This document shows positions 34,201 through 46,936 of a stretch of 64,000 nucleotides of DNA, piece after piece. A program made the translations under genes and the position numbers. The stretch is from NCBI GenBank assembly GCA_000711775.1, contig ARYC01017638.1, positions 1 through 64,000 on the forward strand. Direction: 5' to 3'. The number at the start of each line of letters is the position of its first letter. Position 1 is the stretch's first letter. This stretch comes from Oxytricha trifallax. Taxonomy: Eukaryota > Ciliophora > Spirotrichea > Sporadotrichida > Oxytrichidae. A model generated the notes under the pieces. The model searched no databases. It saw only the letters and a list, made by a program, of their open reading frames with translations, and had not been told where the DNA came from.

Positions 34201-35881
34201 CTAATGTGTGATTAATTGCCTGTTTCAATACTATGAATAAATTTTGATTTTGATGGAGCTTTTGTTTCTTTTATTTATACTTTTCTTCTTGAGTAACTTG
34301 AACCTTCCTCTTGAGTTTTTTTATTTTAAAGAAAATTAGACTTTTAAAAGTAATTTTGGCATTAATATTGTAAGAATTTATACACGAACTATTTATTAAA
34401 ATTTAAATCTTAAGTTGTATCAAAAGATGGGTTAACTGCAGAGGTCAAGAACGTAGAACCATTAATTCCTCCAAATTAGCTTAGTTAAGGGGAGGCGTTA
34501 CTCTATCTAAAATTTTAATTTGCAATTGGGTTGTAACTGGATTAACCAAAATTCTATAGGTCTGGTAATTTTAGTGAGGACTGCCTTGCTTGGTAGTTTG
34601 TCTCGTTTTATGGAATTTTATACACTAATTTAGTCACTCTTGATGACTTCATAAACTTATGAATAAAATAAAAGGGATAAATAAGTAGATGGACACTTCT
34701 TATTTGAATTTCTTAAAGTTTAGGAGAAGGGGAGTTAGATCTAGAAGTTTTAACAGAGAATGGTTAATTTGATTTGATATTATGTCCCAGACCATGTATA
34801 ACTCTCCCTTCCTAAACCGCACCATTTTCCTGCAATCCTTTTATTATGCCATTTGTATTTCCTCCAGCATTAATTTTATTATACAGGGTGTATGATGGAT
34901 TATGAACATTTCCATTATTGCTCATTAAACTCGAGTCTTAATGATGAATTGTCGTGGAGAGAGCGGGACCGTTTATATTGGTTTGATTTGTGTTAGATTG
35001 AGTGCGTTTGGATTATTGCCAAAACTAATCTTTTAATTTTTTGAAATTTTCTATTTTATTAAAACCATTCACCCCAATTATTGAGCTAAATAAAATGCAT
35101 TAAAATTACCTTTTTATACTCTATAAATTAAAATGCTATACATAGTATATTTTATATAAGCTGCTTTAATTTTCATTGTTTGTATCCATACTTTGCTCAT
35201 ATATTTTCTACTCTTCGTTTCTAATCCGTTTCATAACCTTGAAAGGGAGCGAATTAAGTTATACCAATTTATTTTTAATAATTTGATTGTCGTTTTTTAT
35301 TTCCTGTGACTGGTGAGTTGGAGAAAGTTTTAACTTATTTAAATTGAATAGATCATTTTATATTTAAAACATATAATTCACTTTTCATATAAACTATTTA
35401 AAAGTTTGGTTCTTCCTAGAACAGTAAGATGATGGTCATTTTGATAATAGTGAGTGAACCTATGCGACTACAGTAACTACTTCTTCGAGTTTTTAATTGA
35501 GTTATTTTGGTACAGATTTTTACCATTTAACAACCCTTTCCCTTCTATTCCTATAAAAAATTATTGTTAAATTTCATTTTTGAGAATAAGTTGAATAGAA
35601 AAATATGCAAATAAAAATTGATGAAAAAACAATGGATGATTAATAAATATATACCTTGATAATGGTTTGGTGAGAAATGATGATTTATATGGGAAGGCAG
35701 TTTTAAGTTCATTTAGCCTTCTCTATCTCTGAATTCCCTGATTTATTATTCTTAATTTAATATCTTAAAAAAGAAATTTCACAACATATACAATATTATA
35801 AATTTATTATCCACCGACTGGAGACTATATGTTTAAGGGTTCTAGTGTCGCTAAGCCATTGTTTAAGTTAGATTTGAGCAT
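28202..35881 (-). CDS. large leucine-rich-repeat protein gene in many blocks
   Basis: Minus-strand gene from ATG 35881 (MLKSNLNNGLATLEPLNIQS) to TGA 28204-28202. N-terminal blocks (about 35.8-33 kb) are Asn/Gln-rich and low complexity, with a charged helix near 32.9-33.1 kb (NKYMNEL-type, then QRIEFRQKVKDQFEKGD). LRR units occur at about 32.7-31.4 kb (LDISWNELCAHSMTSIIKAL; IKPLGQFIRNNPNLIHLDLS; LEELRIAGCKVIPGS). The C-terminal part (29.5-28.2 kb) has a characteristic ordered set: NLTWLDFVNFIKQC, RALCRYELWEILVRIAGQKF, WQEFRDEELWVKDVN, TFAYGMS, LLFVEFLEFIGRSA. I recall a comparable block series from ciliate LRR-family proteins, but cannot check it. Blocks appear in linear order. Clear C-terminal blocks are about 29510-29420, 29395-29225, 29165-29000, 28945-28785, 28625-28437 and 28390-28202. 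Spacers are short and extremely AT-rich. Confidence 0.75.
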
Positions 35882-36048
35882 AACTACTCCTCTTTAGTGG
35901 TTCTGTTACATTTATTATTAATTCAACATTTTATAGTATATTTATAAACTATATATTTATATACTTTATTTTATCTATATTATATTATATTCTAACTTGT
36001 AATGTTAAATTTAAATATTAACTAAAAGCATTGTATAACTAATTTAAA
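35882..36048. promoter_or_regulatory. divergent intergenic region (167 bp)
   Basis: The only DNA between the start codons of the LRR gene (-) and the unknown gene (+). It should carry both promoters. Nearly pure A/T, and no specific motif is claimed. Confidence 0.5.
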
Positions 36049-39000
36049 ATGAGTAATCAGGAAATTATTAATAAATTGCGCATTAGAATTTTTGAGTATT
36101 TAAAGTGGGATAATTTCTATAATTATAATAATATTTAAACTTATTGAATACATTAATTTAGGGAAGATAATTTAATTAAATATTGTTATATATTTTTTTT
36201 AAATTTAGTTAAAAAGAATAAATAAATTAAAAAACTTTTAGAAATATTAAGCAATCATCAATAATATATAAATGGCACAAAAATGGATTTGGCTTTGCTA
36301 TGCATAGATATATTTAATAAAAATATTAAAAAAATTAATCAAAAATATGATTGAACCTAATAATTGGATTTGAGTTATCTTAAGAGATTAAATGTATTCA
36401 ATGTATATTATTACAATCATTAAAAATAGTGAAATCACATATAAAAATAAAAAAAATATTTTCTAAGAGTTATTATTAAATTGATTTTTTAAAGTTTTTT
36501 TATTTAAATACATTATATTAATTTTTATATTTCTTTAACTATTTAATCACTAATAATATGTTTGCATTTATCGACCTAAATACAATTGATGAAATATTTA
36601 ATTTTAATTGAAATAAATATATGAAAATAATATGTTAAAATATTTTAAATGAATATAATAAAATTTAACCCATTATTAATTCAAATTTAATATCATAAGA
36701 CAACAAATTTTTAATATGTCAGATTATTTGAATTGGGAAATATAAGTGGGTATTAAATCATAAATTATTTATTATTGTTATAATTATAATTTTTCCAAAT
36801 GATTTATCTCTATTATTAATAATTCTAATATTGAATTGATTTAGAATATATTTAAAAAACATACCCAAGAAAAAATCGCCCTAGAATACAACTCAGCGAA
36901 ACTTAAACAAAATGCCTTAATTAAGTTCGTCAAAGATAATCAGATAAACAATCTTGAAGATTTCGATTAAAAAAAGGATGGCTTAGGTAAAATTGGTCCT
37001 TTAAAATGGGACTACATGTTCATTCAATAATTAATAAAGAAGAATTTGAACAAATTCCTAATCAACCCTCCACCTTCTTAAGAGCTAGCCCAAAGTTAGG
37101 TTATAGAAAATAATGATTGAGAAAAAGTAGAAATGATTAAACCAGCAACACTGCTTGCTTAACCTGCTATTAATTTGCCTAATACCAGCCAAACTTTGTA
37201 AAATGACGACCCTTACAAGTAAAATTTCTCTTAACAAGAGGAGGTTAAATAGCAAGAGCAACAAATATTTCAATAAAATTTTGAGTCTAATTTCAATAAT
37301 GCTGAAGAAAAATAAGAGTCAATACCTCATGTATAATCTTAAGTTTAATAGATAGATCAACATCAAATTTAATCACAACGTTTAGCAACTTAGCCTCCCT
37401 AAGTCTAGAATAAGCTATAGCTTAGTGATTTATAAACAACAGATGCCTATACATTATTTAAATATTTTTTAACATAGCGTTCTTAACTCTCTGTACAGCA
37501 AAATATATAGCCTTTAAACAATTTGAAGCCAAAAACCCTTTCGAAGCTATTTATTTAGTTTTTATAATAAAATATGGTATAATCAGTGATTTAGAAATTA
37601 TTTATAGATGTATTTAATATTGGTTTAATAAAAGTATTATAAAGTATTAGAGACAAATATTACTTGCAGCTATTTCAAGTACTTTAATTTTTAAAATTGG
37701 TATTCGAATACTTTCCTCATAAAAATTTAAATTGAATACAAATACCGTTATTCAGTTTTGAAAAGTTTATATTAAAATATCATTTTTTTTAGCTTTATGT
37801 ATTTAATAGGTAATTTGAAGGAATAAAATTAAAGATTATTATTTATCTAAATTGAAAGAGGATGTAACTACAGAAGTTGCATAAAAGAAAAAAATAAATT
37901 TGTATAATGGTAATAAAGAAAACTAAATATAGTTTTCCTAAAATTATCTTAAATTTAAATATAAATTTGATATAAGTTTAATTAGATTAGGTTCTAAAAC
38001 TTCCATTTAGTATTTTTAGATATTAAGATAATTCACTAAATTTGCCATACTATAGTTTTTTTTCATTAATTCTTACTATCAATAAATTAACATCTATTAA
38101 TGCCTCCTATCATTAAAGTTGAAAATGCTAATGAATTTTTGGCATTAAAATGCTTCTCTAGGGAATCAAAAAATAACGATTCCACAAACTTAAAGAAAAA
38201 CAAATAGACATTAGAACGAGTAGAAATTACTTGATTTTGATGAGGAAGTAAAAGTTGAGTAGAATCAAGTTTATGAAATAAATTAAAGTTTTTAAGCTAG
38301 CCCTATATCAAGTTTGCATTAACGATTTATATTCTACACCCATAGTCCCCTTATTTATAATTAATTTTTGTTAAGATAATTAAATTTTTTCATCTAATTA
38401 ATATTTACTCTAGATTATATAAAATAAAATTAGGATGAGAATTAAATATAGATTTATGAAAACTCAAAACATTAAATTGAATTATATATAATTAAATTTG
38501 GGAACATTTTTTTCTTCAATGGTTTGTAATTATTTTACTAGATGTGGAAGTTACAAGCCTCTAATAAAGTAAGTTACTTTTTTAGTTAATAGCCATAATC
38601 AGCAAATGTGCCTTTAAATTTTTCTAAATATTTCAGTCTTTTATATCATTATAAAATAGAATTTTAATGCTTAAAATAAATTCATTAAAATATAATAAAG
38701 ATATGAAAAAATTATCAAATAATAATAAAATTTTATTATTGAATCAATAAAAGATTATAATTATAAATAAATGTATTTTATTTCAATTATAGGTACAAAA
38801 AGCTAATACAATCAATTCAATTAGGAAACCAACTAATCAATGAGAGTTGAAGACTTGCAAAATAATCATATCATTAAAATGTTTGTAATTATAAAAAACA
38901 AATAATGAAGTAAAAAATTATTTTTAAAATTATAATTTTTAAAAAGATTACAATGACTTTCTATTTTTATTAATTGATTTTATTTTGCATAATAAAATAC

Positions 39001-42000
39001 TTAAAATGTAATAAAAATTTGCCAATTAGTATTTTATATATATTTATTTAATTTTTTTATTAAATTTGAATATATAGATTATTATTATTCTATGATAATT
39101 TTTATTAAATAATACCTTTAGTAAAAATGAATAAAATTCAGCATATAACTAACCTGCAGACCTTAATTTACCCGAAAATCTTGGTATTTTACTATTTGAT
39201 AATGATTTTCCTATTTTTAGATGAAAGTATTTTGAATGATACAATGATCAGTGAATTAACCTAGACCAATAGATTAGTTCAAACGTACTATAAAAAATGA
39301 CATTGTTATTTATTTTAGTTTATTTTATATATATATATATTTATGGGAAATTTTGAGTACAATAATCCGGTTCATTCAAATGTGTAAGCAATTTAAATAA
39401 TAGTATTAAAAATATATTTTTGTATTTTTTGACATGTGAATTTATTTTCTTATAAACATTTATATATAAATTAATAAATTCAATGAGAAATGAGTAGACT
39501 TACTAAACCATACTTGAACTATTTATAACTAAAGTTAATTGATTAAAATTCTATATATATATATATAAATATAATTTTGTAATGAACATCAAGGATAGAA
39601 TATGTTAGAAAAAACTATAATACTCGCTACTAACAATTCTGATTTTAGCTTTAACACAGAAAATTAGATAAGATCCTAAAAAGATTTCCTACTAAATATT
39701 AGAAATGACTCTCAATCGTTTAATGAGTCTCTCATTGATCTTAAATTATATTAAAGAGGAATTTATGATTCCTTATGCAAAGATGCTGAGATATTTGGTT
39801 AAAGTGAGTTATTATATAATTTATATACAAAACTTAATTTTTTATTCAGTAATTTAATAATTGAATTAAATCATTTAGTTTCACTAATATTCATAAAAAG
39901 CTGCTAGGATATAAACAAGTATAAGAAACTTAAAACCCATCAAAATCGCTGTGAAAAGATAATGCTCGAAGCTTACAAGATAGATTAGCACATTGGGTAT
40001 TCTTTATACTTAATATTCGGAGAGACTCTTAATTTCTAAGATCCTACTCCTAAAGAGGTTCAAAAATACAGTATCCAAATTTAATCACTTTAAATGCTTC
40101 TCAGCGAAAATCAAGATTAAAAAATTATACACATTCAGTCAAAATAAGATAAAAATCTGAAATATCTAAATTCTTAAAATACATAGAAATTATAAATAAA
40201 TCATTCTCCAAACATAATTATAATTATTTATTAGAAATTTGTTTGAATTTTATATTATTATATTAAATATGGGCTCAAGTGGTAAATTTCATATTTTTAC
40301 TACTTGAGCCCATTTCTTATATTATTAAAAAATATATATTAATATATCATAAATTTTATTTTAATTTTTTATTTAAAACTTAATTACTTTTCTACTAAAA
40401 TTAAAGTTAATTTATTCATTATTTAATATTTTAATAAAATAATTTATTTTATACATTAAAAATATTTATTTTTTAAGATTTGATACTTATCATAGAAATT
40501 TGTTTTAAAATTACTCATGTTAATATATAGGAATAAATTAAACTTAATTTTAATAAAAAGCAAACTTCATTTCAGTTTCCTATTATTAATTAATGTACTT
40601 AAAGATGTAAATTAAAAATTTTAATATATATAATTGGCTTAAGTTGCAAAAATAAATATGTTTAAATACATAAATTCATAATAAAATAAAATTCGTTCAT
40701 AAATTACAAACATTTCTAATATGAAATGTTAAAAACGAATAAAGTTAGTATAATATATATTTCTTTGTATTTAAGGATTTCTTTATTGACAATTTTTATA
40801 CTATTTTGACTAATTATATTTTATATTTTTTCTTTCTAAAATTCCAATTTTTTAAAAGAAAATTATACAATCAAATCATTTGCAAATATTATTTCAAACT
40901 TACTAGTAATTTTTTAAAAAATTACTCGTATATATTTAAAAATCAAGATTGTATTGAAAACATTTAAAATATTATAGAGGAACTAAAATCAGAGAACTTA
41001 TAGGAGTCACATTACTTTGGTTTTTAAATTTTTGAAGAAAATTAAGTAATTGGAAAGTAAGTCTTGGTAATTTTAAAAGAGATAAGTTCATAGAAAATCC
41101 AAAAAGAAATCGAAAACTTTTTAAGATATCAGTAGTTTATTTATTAATGCGCTAAATAATATGATCTTAGCATTTAATGCAAATTATATTTTTTAAAGTT
41201 TTATAACGACTTGACTCCCGAAATTAGATCTATGAAACAGCTGGATGAAGTACTTATAGCTATATAGGACAACGATGAAGTCAACTTTAATAAAAATTAC
41301 AAGGTTTTGAACACAATTTAATAAGAGTTAGTTAGTTTTTAGTTTTAAATTAATTCTTGAGATACGAAATCAATCAAGTAAAATAATTCAAACATATTCA
41401 ATATGATAAACTATATGTCAAACCGGTTTGTCAGCATGGATGTTGGTGTGAACATTTGTCCACCGTCGTGATTACAAACTGCTCTTCGAACTCGTATATT
41501 CTTCTTGTCTTAAATTTAGTAAGAGTATGCTATAGAATTACTGTAGCTTTTATCAATCCATTATGAAGAGCTCTTTAAACAAATTCAAGATGAAAAACTA
41601 CACGCCTTATTAAACATGCAACAGAAACATTTTTAAACATAAATTGATACCGAATAGAATAACTAAAGTATCTCAAGTATAGACACTCAATAAGCCTATA
41701 ATTAATAGTAAAAATAAAAATATTTTTAACATCAACTTATTTAAATGCATACAATTCAATATTTAAAAACTTTAATAAAATTAGAATTTAAATTTGATAA
41801 TTATAAGTTGAAGAACCATAAACGGTTGATCTTTAACAAATCATAGACTAAAATGATTTTAACCAAATTATCGCTTACATCTAAAATTCGAATCTCAATG
41901 AACAGTAAACCTTTGAAATATTCAATAAAGTTCTTAAATAGCAATAGTCATTACCACTGTATGAAAGCCTTATTCAAAACTATTAAGAAATGTTTAAATC

Positions 42001-43954
42001 TAATCAGGAGTATTCCAGAAAATTTATTTCTAATATAAAATTATTTTTTTTAATTTAGCTAAATAGAGAAAAAACATAAGTTAAAGGACAGTCTAATTTT
42101 TATACAAGAAAAGATAGATGATATGTTCAATATAAATAATTATAAATTAAAATCAATACGAGTGGATTATTTATATAATGAATTAATATCCCTAAATATT
42201 AAGTTAGTTTTATAATGTAATTAATAAAAGAAATATTGTGAGTCTACAAGTTTATTTATGATAATATCAAATTCTTTATGTATAATATATTTATTATTAT
42301 TTAAAGCATTATGCAAATTAATATGGGGATAATGCCAGCTAGATTCTAGATATATTTAGAAAAAATTATGGATTTTTTTTGTTAGATATAAAGGTACTAC
42401 ATATCAATATAAATAAATTAAACTTAATTAAAAACAATACAAATTGAGTTTTACTAAAAGTTTGAGACAAAATAATAAATTAATCTAAATGAAAGCAAAT
42501 ATTTTATAATTAAAGTTAAAATTGGAAATGTTTATCTTGGTGATATGAATTAAAGAAATACTTTGTTTATATTTAAAAAATAGATCTTTTTTATAAATAA
42601 TTATTATTAAATGTGAAAATTAATCACAATTAGTATACTTTTGTTATAACTAAATTTTTTTACTTTGATTATATTTATCTAATGAAAAATTTATACTTTT
42701 AAATACAATTATAATATTTACATAATTATACCTTAAATATTATAATAATATCAGAAAAAGTAGTAAGAAGAGATTAATTAAATCAAATAATTATAGAAGC
42801 ATCTATAATCATATTATTAATATTGATATCTTCTAAGTTAATAGGAAAATTAATAAAAAAACTAGAGTTATAAAATTTTTTGAGATTATTTTATTAAACA
42901 AGTACTTTATATATAAAAAAATATTTTATTATAAAAAAAAATATTATTTATTGGAAAGAATATAATCTTAAAAAATTGTCTACAATTTAAGAAATTTTAT
43001 TAAATGAACTAAAATCTCGAATGTTAAGACATTATGCGAAAATCAAAATCTGATTTATATGCATCGTAATAATCGAGTAATCAAATCAAAATAGAAATTT
43101 TATAAGTTATAAATTCCTAAAAAAAGTAAAATATCTTATTGAAAATTAACTTATGCATTTATACTAAAATTAATATGTTTGCTTTGTAAATATTTGAAAT
43201 ATCTAATATAAAGAGAGTTCTCTTTTTATTTATAAAAATTATAAAATAAGGTCTCAGATTATCAATTTATGATAGAAAAATATAAAAAAATCATTTTATT
43301 CAAGGATTAAAATGAACTACCACATCATTCATACTCTCTCTATTTATCATTTAGAGATAAAATAAACCTTAAAAATCCACTAGAAACATACCTTGAATAA
43401 TAAAAAACAAATGAAATCCTTCACAAAGTTGAAAAAATTCTTAATATTACGATATTTATAGATTAAGTTAAGTATTTAGAATTTATATTTCCTGTTTATT
43501 TTATTAAAATTAATAGTATTGGATTAGAGTAAGATAAGATAATGGAATTTCAGACAATGATTTAAATATCTTTAATTAATAACATTTTTTTAATTATAAA
43601 TTTTGATTCAAGAGAATCAGGTTAATGAAGTATTAACATTTGCTTAAAGCATTAGTGACTTAGATGAAAATAATTTAGTATAATTCAAATCTAATTTTAT
43701 TCCGATTTTAACTTTGAATAATAAAATTGTAATGTTCTTTTTTTTAAATTATTTAGAAAGAATAAATATATTTTCAAAAACATAAATAAGTATTGTTCAT
43801 TATTAAGACAAAATTTTATTAATTATATTTATTTTATTTCTTTAAAATCAAAATTGATGAAAATGCATTAAATCCACATATTTAATTTTATAATGTTAAG
43901 GATTTTTATTTTGATACTCATCAATTATTATCAAACTTAATATTTTGGACTTGA
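36049..43954 (+). CDS. unknown Gln-rich protein gene in many blocks
   Basis: Starts at ATG 36049 (MSNQEIINKLRIRIFEYLKW) and ends at TGA 43952-43954 (...FYFDTHQLLSNLIFWT). Clear blocks: 36850-about 37560 (helical, then Gln-rich QQEEVKQQEQQIFQQ), about 38090-38340, about 39215-39300, 39603-39860 (MLEKTIILATNNSDFSF), 39905-40215 (KIMLEAYKIDQHIGYSLYL), about 40965-41150, 41195-41360 (TPEIRSMKQLDEVLIAI), 41530-41700, 41800-42040 (DQNDFNQIIAYIQNSNLNEQ), about 43330-43470 and 43590-43954. A likely GT-AG intron is at about 43729-43756. Glutamine is written very often as TAA or TAG, which is the clearest evidence for the code. One in-frame TGA occurs at 37118. No domain recognised; the helical, Gln-rich make-up suggests a scaffold or trafficking adaptor, but that is a guess. 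Confidence 0.7.
40269..40313. repeat. perfect 12-bp stem-loop
   Basis: ATGGGCTCAAGT (40269-40280) and ACTTGAGCCCAT (40302-40313) form an exact hairpin with a 21-nt loop, in a spacer of the Gln-rich gene. It is unusually GC-rich for its surroundings. It could be the remains of a small hairpin element or a structured RNA; nothing decides between these. Confidence 0.6.
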
Positions 43955-43972
43955 TATAAAAAACCCAAGCTA

Positions 43973-45026
43973 TTGATAAAATAGATAAAATAAGGAAATT
44001 CTAGAAATACAAATACATTTTAAAAATACTTGTAATTACAACTGACACTGATTAGATCAGCTATTAATTATAATTTGATTTAGTGCACTTTTAATTTTAA
44101 ATATCTTTAATAATTATAACCAAATTGTACAAATTGTACGATTGTACTAATCTAATAATTAGTTTTTTTAAAATTAAGGCGTACCTATTAAATTGTACAA
44201 TTGTACGATTGTACCGTTTTAGATTTTATTTTTTATTAAAAATCAGATTGTACAAATGTGTGATGAGAGTGATTAGGTTGAATATTATTAATTAATAAGT
44301 GTAATATAGATCAAGATGAACAAATCTATTTGTTCTAAAATGTCTAGATCGTTCTTTCTATTTAGGCTCAATGTCGTTTGCCCCCACGCATGTGCTATCT
44401 ATCACTGTCTCCTGATCAAGCATCAACTCTGCGTCCCTGTCATCGATCATTCTCTACGGGAAGTACAATGCGAGCTCAACCTTACTGAGAGGGAGCTTCT
44501 CACCTTCTCTCATCATTTCTTCTGTGAACTCGGCTGTCCAGCATTCTTGTCTCGAAGGATTTCTTGTCCAACCTGCACATCTGGCTAAAGGGCAACTGAT
44601 TTGAAATAGCAAGTATCAGGCACTTCTAGAATCTCACAACAGGTGCTTTGTATTTTAGGTTCACAGGGATCCTTCATTTTTTGAAAAATCATTTTAATTG
44701 TAATTAATTAATAATATTCAACCTAATCACTCTCATCACACATTTGTACAATCTGATTTTTAAAAAAAACTAAATCTAAAACGGTACAATCGTACAATTG
44801 TACAATTTAATAGGTACGCCTTAATTTTAAAAAAACTAATTATTAGATTAGTACAATCGTACAATTTGTACAATTTGGTTATAATTATTAAAGATATTTA
44901 AAATTAAAAGTGCACTAAATTCAAATTATAATTAATAGCTGATCTAATCAGTGTCAGTTGTAATTACAAGTATTTTTAAAATGTATTTGTATTTCTAGAA
45001 TTTCCTAATTTTATCTATTTTATCAA
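43973..45026. mobile_element. foldback element (TTGATAAAATAG family) with gene-like core, copy 2
   Basis: Arms 43973-about 44310 and about 44690-45026 are inverted copies. The ends are TTGATAAAATAGATAAAA, flanked by TA (43971-43972, 45027-45028). Arms contain repeated TTGTACAATTGTACGATTGTAC-like words. The centre is GC-richer and fully occupied by one open frame. It lies 18 bp after the stop of the Gln-rich gene. Confidence 0.85.
44316..44684 (+). CDS. 122-residue Cys-rich open frame filling the foldback core
   Basis: From ATG 44316 the frame runs to TGA 44682-44684, with one TAA and one TAG read as glutamine. It spans the unique core almost exactly from arm to arm. Paired cysteines (CPHACAIYHC near the N-terminus; CELGCPAF and ISCPTC later) resemble metal-binding knuckles but match no zinc-finger class I can name. 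The base composition is much richer in G+C than its surroundings, suggesting the core came from elsewhere. It may be a captured fragment rather than an expressed gene. Confidence 0.45.
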
Positions 45027-45447
45027 TATTAAATTAGTATACCAAGCTAGCTCCATAACTTAATTAACTCTTATTGAATTTCACCCATAAATTTTAATAT
45101 AGGTTAACTTCTAAAAGGACCTATATAGTTCAAGTGATTGACAAGTTTATAATTTATTTGATATATTAATTTTAGAAATAAAATATTTTATTGCTAAATC
45201 CTTTTAATAAAATTGAAGTGATCAAAGTAAAAAGGAAATACAAAAAAGTTTCAATCTATTGCTCTTAATATTAAAATAGAAAAATATAAAAAATGTTTAT
45301 AGACATAAGTATTTTCTAGAAAAAAAAGTGTTTGTATTGAATTTAGTTTAATTAGTAATTAAATTAAAATTTAAATGATTATGATATAATTCTCCTTGTT
45401 TGGGTTATCAATTATGAAATATATGTAATTACTAGAGAAGGATAAAT
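45027..45447. other. AT-rich spacer
   Basis: Between two foldback elements. AT-rich throughout; no coding block or repeat recognised. Confidence 0.4.
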
Positions 45448-46599
45448 GTTCCAACCGAAACAACCCCCTCACACCCTAACTAGACCCCCTCCCACCTCAA
45501 CAACATCCCTATTCATATGAAAATTTTGATTCTCATGTCTATATCATTTTCCTTCATGACATCTGGATCTCATAATATTTTTTATTAATAAAATATATCA
45601 TTTTTTTAAAAAATATTTTTCCAACAAATCAAAGCTACTCTTTATTAATTTTCTTATTTAACAACTTTACTACGTCCGTCATCTTTTTTATTGAGATGCT
45701 CCCATAGGAAATTAATTAAAAGTATATTTCCATTTGACTCGATAATATAATAAAAATTTATGAGCCAACAAACTCATATAACTTTATATTTTAAAAAAAA
45801 GTTGTAATCACTTTATTAATCTATATTAGAAATATGATTGATTTTAAAAATAAATTTTTCCAATTTTCTATAATTATTACTAATAACATTTTTATAGAAA
45901 TTAATAGTTATGGAAAAAATTCATTTGAAAGAATATTAAAATAGAACCTATTTAAAATTTTTTTATTAATTTCAAAATAACTATCTATAAATAAATAAAG
46001 TAGTTGATTAGATTTAAATCAGTCCCTTTATAAACTTATTTTTATTATATGTTTAAGATAGGTTCTATTTTAATATTCTTTCAAATGAATTTTTTCCATA
46101 ACTATTAATTTCTATAAAAATGTTATTAGTAATAATTATAGAAAATTGGAAAATTTATTTTTAAAATCAATCATATTTCTAATATAGATTAATAAAGTGA
46201 TTACAACTTTTTTTAAAAATATAAAGTTATATGAGTTTGTTGGCTCATAAATTTTTATTATATTATCGAGTCAAATGGAAATATACTTTTAAATTAATTT
46301 CCTATGGGAGCATCTCAATAAAAAAGATGACGGACATAGTAAAGTTGTTAAATAAGAAAATTAATAAAGAGTAGCTTTGATTTGTTGGAAAATTATTTTT
46401 TTATTAAAATGATATATTTTATCAATAAAAAATATTATGAGATCAAGATATCATGAAGGAAAATGATATAGACATGAGAATAAAAATTTTCATATGAATA
46501 GGGATGTTGTTGAGGTGGGAGGGGGGGTCTAGTTAGGATGGGAGATGGGGTCTCGTTTTAGGCCTGGGAGGGGGTTGGGAGGGGGGTCTCGGTTGGAAC
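45448..46599. mobile_element. 1.15-kb foldback, C-rich-end family (copy a)
   Basis: Begins GTTCCAACCGAAACAACCCCC and ends GGGGGGTCTCGGTTGGAAC. Arms of about 450-500 bp (about 45500-45960 against 46075-46510) are nearly identical inverted copies around a ~100-bp centre. The right end carries extra G-runs (GGGAGGGGGTTGGGAGGGGGG) absent from the left. No protein coding. Flanking duplication not clear. Confidence 0.85.
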
Positions 46600-46936
46600 A
46601 GATAATAAAAATATTCTTTCAATTTCTACTATAATAAATGAAGAAAGTACTAAAATGGAGTTAGATATTAATTACTTCTTTAATTTAGTTTACCATTAAT
46701 ATTTATTAAATTCAATCTAGCAACAAATGTTGACCGATCCAATTATTATAATACAAATATAAAAAAAAATTTAGATTTATAATTCCTTTTCATTCTTGAA
46801 ATCCTATAAAGCTCATCTGAGGAGTTCAATTAATAAATCAATAACATTAAAAACTTTATGGAAATATTAATAATTGCTATATACTAAAAATAAAAAACAC
46901 TATTAAAAAACATCAATTATTATTAATTTGGTTTTT

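Noticed and set aside
37085..37273. minus-strand open frame opposite the Gln-rich block
   Set aside because: The plus strand reads as a convincing Gln-rich protein using TAA/TAG codons; the minus frame is its shadow.
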